Shown: positions 55,117-64,000 of the stretch, one piece after another
Position numbering within the stretch: the stretch's first letter is position 1
Layout: the number at the start of each line of letters is the position of its first letter
Assembly (NCBI GenBank): GCA_011037195.1
Contig: JAAEAF010002638.1
Location: 20,799 to 84,798, forward strand
Reading direction: 5' to 3'
Origin: Triatoma infestans
Lineage: Eukaryota; Arthropoda; Insecta; Hemiptera; Reduviidae
Length of the DNA stretch: 64,000 bases
Notes under the pieces: model-generated
Databases searched by the model: none
The model's input: only the letters and a program-made list of their open reading frames with translations
What the model was told of the DNA's origin: nothing
Position numbers and translations under genes: made by a program

Positions 55117-56532
55117 ATTCTTATTATTATTATTATTATAATTAAAGGAAAGGAGGTGCCTCCCTGGGCCATTATTTAGGACCCCTAAAGAATAACAACT
55201 ACTGGATCTGGAACAAAAGTCCAGGCCCAGGTTTTACCCATCTAAGTTTCACCACAGACCGAACAAATCGGATCAAAACCTTAAAAGGACATAGCTTAAG
55301 ATCCTCTAGCGATATCCTATTCCGGCCGAAGGTCCTAAACCTAATCTCCTCACAGCCCAAACATTCCGTCGTCAGATGCACGGGTGTTTCCTCCTCCGTC
55401 TCACAAACTCTACAAAAGGGGTCAGGCATGAGTTCCATTGTATAGAGATGTCTCCTTAAGCCACAATGCCCAGTGAGGAAGCGACCAGATGCCTGAGTTC
55501 GGATCCCAGAAACCAGACATCGGATCCCGCTACTCAAAGCTCCGTCCGGACCCCCAATGAGCATCTTAGACTGCCGAAAACCCACTGCACTCATCCACGT
55601 CTTGGAGCCTGACAAACATGTGCCAGAAGACACACCAACAGCAGGCTCTGGACCAATGAAAGGGAGAGAGGCGCCTAATTTGTCAAACCTATCCATCTCC
55701 TCATTCCCAAAGATTCCCATATGACCTGGAACCCAGACCAGAAACACATTTTTCAATGAAGATCTTCCAGTCTTTTAGAGCATTCCAACACAAATCTGGA
55801 AGTGAAGACACATGAGCTAAGCGCCTTCAACGCAGCCTGGCTGTCCGAGACTCACCAAGAGGCACCACCAAATGGTCTCCCGTCTCAAAATAGATGGCAG
55901 TCCCAGACCTACCATCCATCCTGGAACCGTCCGTGTAGCATCGGAGATAATTCTCAGGAATCACCCCAGACGGACCCAGGGTTAACCAATCTTCCCTAGA
56001 AGGCAACCTAACCCTGTAGGAATGACCAAAGACAAAAGTCTTCAACATCCTATCAGAAGGGAAACCTGTAATGGGAATCCTTAAAAGCATCTCGCGATAA
56101 ATGGTAGACTGACCATATCGCTTACCCTGCCAAAAACCTGCCTGTTTAATTCTATAACAGGCTTTCATTGCCTGGTTTTTCACCTCCACAAAGAGAGGTG
56201 GAATTCCTAACAAAGTCTCCATAGATGCGGTCGGGGTAGTCCGAAATGTACCAGTCACCGCCAGACAAGCCAAGCGTTAGATATCTTCCAGCAGCTATCT
56301 AGCGGATCGTGTTTCAATGCGATGCCACCACTCCAAAACCCATATACCAACCTAGGTTTAATGACCATGCAATAAATCCAGAACATCATCTCGGGAGTGA
56401 TCCCCCAGTTCTTATCTACAACTCTTTGACATTCCCAAAAGGAAATTACTGCCTTTTGATGCTGTATCTTAACATGTACCGACCAGGTCAATTTACTGTC
56501 GAGAACTACTCCAAGGAACTTGAGTAGTGGAA
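55117..56532 (-). pseudogene. 5'-truncated LINE with RT thumb, RNase H and zinc knuckle
   Basis: Read on the minus strand from 56532: KFLGVVLDSKLTWSVHVK and KNWGITPEMMFWIYCMVIKP (RT palm end and thumb). Then RLACLAVTGTFRTTPTASME. RNase H follows: YTDGSRMDGRSGTAIYF with its first Asp, DSQAALKALSS with another, and VWVPGHMGIFGNEEMDRFDK with the last His/Asp pair. The C-terminal knuckle CRVCETEEETPVHLTTEC ends it. Frameshifts near 56268, 55835 and 55755 inactivate it. The 3' end is an (ATA)-type repeat at 55117-55145. An RNase H domain points to an I/R1/LOA-like or related clade, different from the other LINEs here. Confidence 0.88.
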
Positions 56533-56534
56533 CG

Positions 56535-56602
56535 GAGGGGTAATCTCTCCGTGGGGTATCTTTCAGGTCGCAGTGCAGTATCTCCTATAACATCTAAATC
56601 TA
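56535..56602 (+). repeat. SINE tail type B, second copy (long duplication)
   Basis: GAGGGGTAATCTCTCCGTGG to CATCTAAATCTA repeats 55047-55114 with about seven differences. It starts where the LINE's 5' end stops. Confidence 0.85.
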
Positions 56603-56609
56603 ACAATTG

Positions 56610-57395
56610 AAAGCAAATTGGCAAGGAGAATTAGCAGAGTCAAGGAGAGGAAACAAATAAAAGAAAGAATTGTCCATAAAATTATTGAAAGACTTGTTAA
56701 ATGTTTTTTCGATGTAACAATTTTTAGTTTAAAGTTTGCATGTACGAGTATGTTGGGAATAAAGTCTATTTGCTGTGCAAAGGTTTACCAGTTATACGGC
56801 CACGTCCAGTTACTTTTACCATTTTTACTGAAACGTAACCGTGTCACGTAGCTAATATCTCATACCTAGGTCTTTTCCAGTAAAACCAGGCCAAGAACAC
56901 TATTCTCCCGAGTACGAGGGCTGTTCGTACAGAGGCAGTCCTGTAGTAGGAGAGCTCTAAGGATGTCCTTCAAGTACTACTCTTCTCTCGCTTCAGAAAA
57001 CCTGCAGTCACCGTCGCCACACCCCCACTACTTTCAGCACGTTATTTATAACACTTTACCGCCTCTCTTCTCCAACAACAACAACCACTTACTTCCCCTC
57101 AATACCCATACCATTACCACTTAACATAACCTTCTTGTGAGGTTGACTTTTCTTTCGTGTGCATAAGTTTCATATATACATCACCATCCCGTGGGGCTAG
57201 CCTACTATTCCTCAAACATGAAATACATAATTCGTAGGTCACGTTTTTCCTCTTCTCTGGGTTTATTTTTTCTTCTTACTTTCTCTGCTTTTCACAGAGG
57301 AAAAGAGACTGTGAAGATGAATTTTCTCAAACATATCGCACATACTTATTTTTTCCCCATTTTTTATTTTATGTACACTTGGCTTTTCACTTTCT
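56610..57395. other. Intergenic, no gene seen
   Basis: No domain-bearing frame or recognisable repeat. Confidence 0.45.
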
Positions 57396-57399
57396 CTTA

Positions 57400-58640
57400 G
57401 ATCAGAGGAAGTATAGAGACGTGTCAAATTTTCGATATAAAGTTTTCCAGCAGAAATACAAGTTTGAGCTGCTCTGAGGTCGATAAAAGTGGTTTTTAAA
57501 AACTGGTGTTTTTGTCAGTATAACTAAAAACGGCAAAAATCGCAGTAAGTTCAAAGCTGACAGTTCGTTTAAGTTATTTAGGAGTGGGGGGGGGGCAGGA
57601 CAATAAGGTTTCGATCTCAATGGGAACACTCACACCACTTTCTCTTACTGCTCTTAACACAGTTATATAAAATTGTCATTTTACTTGACAGTTTTCTTTA
57701 ATTTTCAAATTTTGCTCACTTGTGCTAACATAGATACAGAGGTGGTGGGAGTGGGAGGGGGACACCTACCACCTGAGGCAGTTAGAGAATGATCACATTG
57801 TACACGGTGTCCAAATGAACAAACTTCTTTGAATATTAACTTCGCGGGTTTCTCACTAACTAAGAAAAAAAACAATTTTTTTCAGAAAAATATTGCAAAT
57901 AAAAGTGCTAGGTCTGTAGTGAGACGTTTGTACGGCTAGAGCAGTTTCCTATGCCGTGCAAACATCTTATTATAATTATAAGGCCTGACGATTTGAATCC
58001 CGTGATAGGTTTATATTTGTGCAGTTAGTATTCCAAGTTTAATCGAAATCGTTTTCGAGAAAATTTCAAGAAACTCAAAAACCTATTTTGCAAAATCGCA
58101 CTTCCGGTTAACCAATTTTCTTCAAATTTGAAATTCTAGCAATGCTTGTAATATGTATAATTAATATCATATAGGTGACAGAAAAACATACATCTTTTTC
58201 TGAAGTGGTACTTTAGAGAAAAGCTTAAGGCTATTGTTCCCCCAGAAACCCGGAAAACCAATTTTCCTATGAAAATGTTTCAAATAAAAGTGATTGGTAA
58301 TTACGTTTGGAGCCGATTTCGAGAAAATCGTGTATTACTAAAAAAAAAATTATTAAAGTCTCGTTCCGGTCAGATGCAGTGGTAGTCTGTAAACGGAATA
58401 CTAAGCTTCCTGCGATTTTTCTTATTTGAGATATATTTTTCACACACACACACACACAGACACACACACACACACACACACAGACACACACACACACTTA
58501 CACACACACACAGACACAATCACACACAGAGACCATTCGCCAAAAACATTTTTTCGTACACAGGGAACCTCGAAACATGTATTTCCGCTGAAATGAATTT
58601 CGATCGTAATACTTACTCAGCAAGAGCAATTAAAAAGGAA
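57400..58640. mobile_element. Family D pieces in both orientations
   Basis: 57400-57600 is a plus-oriented left piece ('AGAGGAAGTATAGAGACGTG', 'GTCAAATTTTCGATATAAAG'). From 57615 a minus-oriented copy starts ('ACACTCACACCACTTTCTCT'), with 'CGCACTTCCGGTTAACCAAT' and 'AATGTTTCAAATAAAAGTGA'. A long CA/CAGA tract at 58441-58528 lies at the family's usual microsatellite position before AGACCATTCGCCAAAAACAT. Confidence 0.7.
58441..58528 (+). repeat. CA microsatellite with CAGA interruptions
   Basis: About 88 bp of CACACA broken by ACAGAC and ACTTAC steps, inside family D. Confidence 0.95.
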
Positions 58641-58909
58641 AATACGTCTTAACTTAATAGTTTTTCTATTTTTCTCGAAGGCATGTCATCTAACACAACA
58701 AATAAAGAACTCCAAATTTTATTTGAAACAGTTTCAGGGATAATTTATTTTAAAATCATTTGAGGCGGGAGGGGAACTTCCATATTTTGTATAATCCTAT
58801 CATAATATACCTACTGTATAACATTAGTAAGAATAAGAATTAAATTGTTTCTAAAACTCCGAGTCTGAAGAAAGTCGGTTGACCGGAAATGCAACTTATA
58901 TAATATGAT

Positions 58910-59034
58910 TTTTTACTTTCCCTTACTCCTAGAAGAGTTGCCAAACCTTGCCATTGTGCCAAACTTTCGAATTGAGTTTAACGGAAAGAAGTGTTTTGGG
59001 GTCCCCTGAACAATTAAAAAAGGTTTTTAGCGAA

Positions 59035-59078
<44 letters not shown>

Positions 59079-59485
59079 GAGAATCACAAAAACGAAAACT
59101 GGCAGGAAATTTAAACGTTATGTTTCGTTTAGATTCTATCCCCGCATCAGACACAAAGATCTCTGGCAAAATCATCAACCGGAAGTGAGACTTTACTGAA
59201 TGGTGTTTTTGTTTTTTTAGTTTTTCGTGATTTTCTTGAAAATGGCTCCAATGATTTTCTTTAAACTCCATATACTATGTACACTCATACATACCCATCA
59301 CTTTTATTTGAAACATTTTCTTGGGAAAATTGATTGTGAGAACAGTAACGTTTCTGCTTTCTTCTAACGGAAGTGCGATTTCACAGAATAAGTTTTTGAA
59401 GTGTTTACAAAAACGTTTACGTGTTTTTAAATCTTGGCATGATTGTTGCATATCTGGAACTTGGAATGATTGATGCATTGTCACG
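58910..59485 (+). mobile_element. Family D copy, plus orientation
   Basis: 'CTTTCCCTTACTCCTAGAAG', 'GGGGTCCCCTGAAC', 'AGCGAATCTGTGTGTGTG' with a TG run at 59036-59076, 'AAAATCATCAACCGGAAGTG', 'TTTTTCGTGATTTTCTTGAA', 'CACTTTTATTTGAAACATTT'. After 59414 it changes into a sequence shared with 61357-61420. Confidence 0.75.
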
Positions 59486-59489
59486 GGAA

Positions 59490-61350
59490 TAATTCCTAAG
59501 TGACTGTTGTGCCCACTCAGGTCGGCTGCATAGGGGTGGGGTATTGGACGCCACTTCGTTTAAATGGGCAAACGAAGAAATCCCCCCCAAAAAAATAAAA
59601 CGTTAGGATGAACAAAAAAAAATTGTGTTATTAAAAAGCGGTAATCCGGTCAGGAAGGGTCAGAAGAGAAATGTAAAGATGATGTTACGGGAAAGGCGGT
59701 TTACAATATCTTACCTTCAGTTATTCGCTGCTACAAGGCCTAGAGAAAATATGGTACCAGTACCATATTATAGATGTCAATATTATACAAATAGCTATAT
59801 ACATAAAATAAGGATAAAGGTAGATGAGAATAAAACCAATCGTTAAGTTGAAAACAAACACAAGTAATATTTATTATAATAATAATGAAATGCCTAAATA
59901 AATGAATTTAGTATCCTTCAGATTAATTATAAAGAACCTAAGCAACAAAAAATAAACCTCCTCTTATTTCATGAAACAAACAAAAAATAAATAAATAAAT
60001 AAATGTAAAACTTCCTGAACTTAACTGGCTTATTGAGTATAGAAACAAACTACAATTTCCTCTTCTTTACTAAACGTTAACAGAACGCAAAATAATATTT
60101 AAACTAAAAAAAAAAAAATGATATCCATAAAGCCAGAAACAGATAAATAAATTCAAAAAAAGCATCTATTAGGTAAATTCATAATTTTCCTACCCATCTA
60201 TAAAATTCGCTTCTTCCACTTTCATTTAATATTTAATTTAAATTCAGCTATTTATTGGAAAATTCATTAATCAGTTCCTATTCCTCGTTTACTTTACGAT
60301 GATAGTAAAATATAATTATTCTTAAAGTATACGCGAATAGACGCACTATATAATTTCGCAAATATTTTAATTGCTGACCAAAATGAAAATGACATAAACT
60401 ATCTGACGAATTTGGAAGAAACGTATTTAAACACTCTTATAATCTAAGGCCATAGATACCAATATAAGGTACTGTAAATGGGATAGAGGTTCACCTCTTT
60501 AAATTTTCCGTTATTTTTCTTGCAATTGGAAATTAACAGTTTAATGGTAGCATGTAATAAACGAACTAAAATTGTCATGTATCTAAAAATCAGCTTTTGT
60601 GACAACTGGAAATAAATCTATTTAAGTATGAATTCGATAATTTACTCATCACAATGATATTTTGTTTGTACGGGTACTTTGTAGAAAGCTGGTTACTAGT
60701 ACTTTCTTTTCTTTCTTTTTTTTTTTTTAAATTTAAATAAGATTTATATACGTTTTCTACGGAAAATACCAGTAGAAAAAAAATATATAGAGGCCTCTCT
60801 ATCTGGGCTATCTAAATGATAATTATCACAAATAATTTTGTGTTAATGAAGATAGGTTGGCCAACCTGTTAGATTTCGCCTCATGCTGCTTCTGGTGATT
60901 GTCAAGTCCGATCCGTCGTAGGTCTTGAGTGGAATTTTGTCCTTGTCTGACGTCCACACAGTCTCCTTTTAAATTCCTTGACCACCAAAAAAAAAACAAA
61001 CACCACTCACTAGTTCCTCAAAATCCAAATCCGTTATAAACTCGGTGTAAGCGTACAAGTAAATTTTAATAATTACTTATGGAACAATTCAAAAATATGA
61101 TTGAGGAGTGACATAGATCCGGCCAGGCCGTTTGCAGATTACATACTGCCCTATATTATTTTGAAGATAAAGAGCCAGCTCTCTTTAGTACAAAGTTCGC
61201 CGTTGTTATTCAGTACTTTCTTCTATTGTTCAAAGTTACTTATGTTTCTATATGTAGTTATTTTTACTTTATAAAGATTATTCTAATAACTATTTTTCTA
61301 TTAAATTATTATTTCTATAAAATACATATAAATTTAGTATGAAAAATACC
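59490..61350. other. AT-rich spacer
   Basis: No supported gene. A 73-codon frame at 59625-59846 is unrecognised. The rest is A/T-rich with short AAAT runs. Confidence 0.45.
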
Positions 61351-61360
61351 CGTTACCCGT

Positions 61361-61585
61361 TTACGTTTTTTTAAATCTTGGCATGATTGTTGCATATCTG
61401 GAACTTGGAATGATTGATGCATATCTGGAATTTGGAATGATTGATGCATATCTGGAACTTGGAATGATTGATGCATATGCTGGAGTGCAGAAAACATATT
61501 TCTGAACAAAATTGTTTTTAGGTAGTCCTGAGGAATCTGAAACGTTAAAATTCAAACGCTGTGGTTGTTCAATATTAGTGGGCAT
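61361..61585 (-). other. Open frame reading through the 27-bp repeat
   Basis: 74 codons from ATG 61585: leader PTNIEQPQRLNFNVSDSSGL, then about four nine-residue repeats. A stop lies upstream and no domain is visible. It could be an exon piece or chance. Confidence 0.25.
61378..61480 (-). repeat. 27-bp tandem repeat, nearly four copies
   Basis: The unit is GAACTTGGAATGATTGATGC plus ATATCTG. Because 27 is a multiple of three, an open frame on the minus strand (61361-61585) reads a nine-residue repeat (SIIPSSRYA) after a non-repetitive leader. A single-unit relative with the same left flank lies at 59414-59480. Confidence 0.9.
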
Positions 61586-61744
61586 TATCTATTCTATAAT
61601 GTGATCATTCTCTACCTGTCTAGGTTGATAGGTTGACACTTGTTCCCTCACCACCTGGACATTTCTGTCCTGGACATTTGATCAAAATTTGAAATTTAAA
61701 GAAAATGTGTCATGTTAACTAACACCAACCCGACCACGCTTCGC

Positions 61745-62420
61745 TGTGGCTCAGTCTGATTTTTAGGCTTAACCATGCGTGATTTTGATCATTTGTTTCG
61801 ATGCTTTGGAATACCATGTCTACTAATTCTTCTTTTGAATGTAAAATGTTGCAGAAATTAGATGGGAAGGTGATTTTTCCTGATTCCGGTTTTGTAGGAG
61901 CAGTGCCATTACCGAGTTCGAGTAATTGTCTTGAAAATATGGCAGCTGTTGGATCGTTTTAAAGTTGACCTCTCATATTCGTTGCTGAATGATTTTTTTT
62001 TATTATGCTCCAAAGAGTTGAATATTTCAAGCAGGCATGTAATTCATCAGCTAGTGTTGAGCGGGGTATCACTGGAAGCGTTTGCCTGAAGTCACCGGTT
62101 AGTAACACAAATGCTCCACCAAATAGAACCTGATTATTTCGCAAGTCTTTCAATGTATGGTTTAATGCTTCCAATGACTTCTTATAAGCCATTGTACACT
62201 CATCCCATACAATGATTCTGCACGCCCAAAGAACCTTTCCCATTCCTGATGTTTCAGAAATATTACATGTTGGGTTCTCTGTGAAGTGCATGTCTAAGTC
62301 ATGTTAATTTAAGGGCTGAATGCGCTGTTCTACCTCCTTCCATCAACATAGCAGCAATACCTGAAGAAGCAAGTGTTAACGCAATATGGCCGTTTGAACG
62401 GATTTTAGCTCAGAATTTCC
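61745..62420 (-). pseudogene. PIF1-type helicase relic (Helitron-like)
   Basis: Read on the minus strand: IALTLASSGIAAMLMEGGRT and AHSALKLT (the region after Walker A), then a +1 frameshift near 62297. NISETSGMGKVLWACRIIVW plus DECTM is Walker B, LLTGDFRQTLPVIPRST is motif III, and NMRGQL is followed by an in-frame TAA at about 61959. Beyond the stop the frame continues with NDPTAAIFSRQLLELGNG and FPSNFCNILHSKEELVDMVF. Such PIF1 helicases are found in Helitron RepHel proteins and in host genes. The single-exon state, decay and flanking repeats favour a Helitron. Walker A itself and the Rep domain are absent. Confidence 0.88.
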
Positions 62421-62580
62421 CGTTTCCGTGGTAACTTCGGAACAGACTACTTATAAGTAGTTGAGAAAGAAGTTCAGAGAGTGAGCCACCATCGCAACGC
62501 GTTTGAGTCTGACTATTTCTGCCAATCTCGCGAAACGCTCGCTGAAGTTCCCGTTTCCATGGGAACTTCGGAGTAAAAAG
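62405..62580. repeat. Short duplicated motif beside the helicase relic
   Basis: TTTCCCGTTTCCGTGGTAAC and TTCCCGTTTCCATGGGAACT occur about 130 bp apart, each followed by TTCGGA. Together with the cCCGACCACGCTTCGCTGTGG segment at 61730-61750 they probably belong to the same mobile element. Confidence 0.45.
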
Positions 62581-63025
62581 TATATATAAACAATCTTATA
62601 TAGAAATGCAACGTTGTGTAAAAATTTCAAGTCAATCCATCGACTACTTTTCGAGTTTTGCGGTCACAAACATAGGGTTGCTGAATGTTTATATATATCT
62701 AGATTGGGATGTTATATACATCTATATATCTGATATTAAGATGAGTAAGGAAACTCGTGTGAGTGTTTCACAACAGACTTTTTTTTTCAATTTTCTGCGA
62801 CGTTCACTAAACAGATACCAACCATCTTCTTTGACCTTGGTCTCCAACCTACCTGTCTGTACAACAATCAGTTTTTTTTAACATTATTAGGGCGTTCTGG
62901 TGGAGTTTGATGGACTCCTGCTTCTATCAAATATCCTACTTTTATTTTTACTTATTTATTTGGTTTTCTCTGTTGAGCAAAACAAGGTAAATTTGGGATT
63001 CATTTTGTTTGTTGGTAATCCAGTA
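62581..63025. other. Spacer with a family D terminus
   Basis: At 62744-62785, AGTAAGGAAACTCGTGTGAG plus TGTTTCACAACAGAC matches the right terminus. No gene. Confidence 0.5.
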
Positions 63026-63029
63026 CTTA

Positions 63030-64000
63030 TTACTTCCTGTTACCCTTAGCAAGAGGAAGTATTGTAATCGGGACAAATTTTCGAAATGGAGTTTTGACCA
63101 GATATATCCGTTTTGAGGTCCCCTGAGTCAAAGAAAATGGTCTGTATGAGTGTCTGTGTGTGGATGTGAATATCTCAAAAACGAAAATTTGCAGGAAACC
63201 CAAACTTGATATTCCGTGTAGGTACTACCACCGAATCAGACAAGAACGTTTCGGGTAAAATCATTCTACTAGAAGTGCCTCTTCACAACATGTTTTTTTT
63301 TCCAGTTTTTTGTGATTTTCTCGAAAATGGCTCCATCGATTTTCTTGAAACTTGTTATGTCCACTACACATAAAAGAGCTTCAACTTTTATTTGAAAAAT
63401 TCATTTAAGGACACTTGGGGGGGGGGGGTATGGTTTCTCGTCTAAAGCAAATTAGAAGCCAAGGTAGTTAATAATGTCAATATGTTGGTTTTTCCAGCCC
63501 TCAAAAACAAAATAACTGGTTAATGTAAAAACAGACTAACTACAAAATAAATAAATAAATGAAATAAATAAATTTATAAATGAAAATAAATAAATGAAAT
63601 AAATAAATAAATATTTCTATCGTCTAAATAATATTAATTATAATTAAATATGCTGTCGAAATGCCGAGTGTGAAGAAAATTGGATGACCGGAAGTGCGCT
63701 TTGCTGAAATGTTTTCTTGAAAAATTCATTTATGAGGAGTGGACGGGAGTTGTTTTCTCTGAAATGCTACATCTATATTTATTAATAAATATTAATGGCT
63801 GCTAAAATTCCTTGTTTGAAAAAAATTGGTTGATTGCAAGTGCGAATTTTTGAATATGTTTTTGGGCCTCCTGTAATTTGCTCCATCGGAGGTTTCATAA
63901 ACATGGTACAGACATTATACGTGCAGGGATCTATCAAACAATTATAACTGAGTAAATTGCAGTCAGAGAAAGCTGCGTGTTGATCACACCAGATTTTTTT
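63030..64000 (+). mobile_element. Family D, near full length, reaching the window end
   Basis: 'AGCAAGAGGAAGTATTGTAA', 'GACAAATTTTCGAAATGGAG', 'TTTTGAGGTCCCCTGAGTCA', 'AATATCTCAAAAACGAAAAT', 'GTGATTTTCTCGAAAATGGC', a G-run at 63418, then an AAAT-repeat (63540-63615), then 'GAAGAAAATTGGATGACCGG'. The end is 'CAGAGAAAGCTGCGTG' with CACACCAGATTTTTTT. About 960 bp, plus orientation, both interior halves present. Confidence 0.75.
63540..63615 (+). repeat. AAAT microsatellite
   Basis: AAATAAATAAATAAATGAAA-type run inserted between the two halves of the family D copy. Confidence 0.85.

Overview
This window is non-coding-rich, AT-rich eukaryotic DNA, most likely from an arthropod. The one clear host gene is a GMC oxidoreductase with the N-terminal layout of arthropod glucose-dehydrogenase-like proteins. 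The rest is dominated by eukaryotic mobile elements: tRNA-headed SINEs, non-LTR retrotransposons, hAT and other inverted-repeat DNA elements, and a PIF1-type helicase relic. I see no bacterial operons, rRNA, intact tRNA gene or CRISPR array. The species cannot be fixed from sequence alone.

Layout. 0-5 kb: poly-C tract, SINEs, nested inverted repeats and an 825-bp array of 35-bp units. 5-14 kb: copies of a dispersed inverted-repeat family (called 'family D' here), a full SINE with a 15-bp target duplication and a Jockey-like RT relic. 14-19.3 kb: a palindromic element hit by a LINE (13-bp duplication), and a second copy hit by a three-armed foldback element (4-bp duplication). 21-22.3 kb: a 1.1-kb transposon with about 275-bp terminal inverted repeats. 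23.6-30.8 kb: LINE relics, including one with an inverted 5' half (twin-priming pattern) whose 3' half is split by a 2.2-kb hAT element with a perfect 8-bp duplication; the hAT itself carries a SINE and family D. 32-36.5 kb: family D clusters with three minisatellites. 37.0-39.4 kb: GMC gene with TATA box and polyadenylation signal. 39.5-43.7 kb: family D. 44.4-47 kb: a LINE 3' end, a SINE and a lysine-rich ORF. 47-52.9 kb: family D, another minisatellite and LINE relics. 54-56.6 kb: a SINE split by a LINE with a 67-bp duplication. 57.4-64 kb: family D, CA/TG tracts, a 27-bp repeat and the helicase relic.

The most interesting points are: (1) family D, by eye about a quarter of the window, has the terminal signature TCTGGTGTGAAACACTCACA, and at least five or six unrelated minisatellites plus most CA/TG microsatellites arise inside its copies; (2) the GMC protein has an intact frame but lacks the catalytic His, the partner Asn/His and the signature Asn/His, so it looks like a pseudoenzyme; (3) several nested insertions carry readable duplications that give a relative chronology.

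All repeat boundaries were read by eye; coordinates of degenerate copies are good to a few tens of bases. Family and clade names rest on motif recognition, not on searches.
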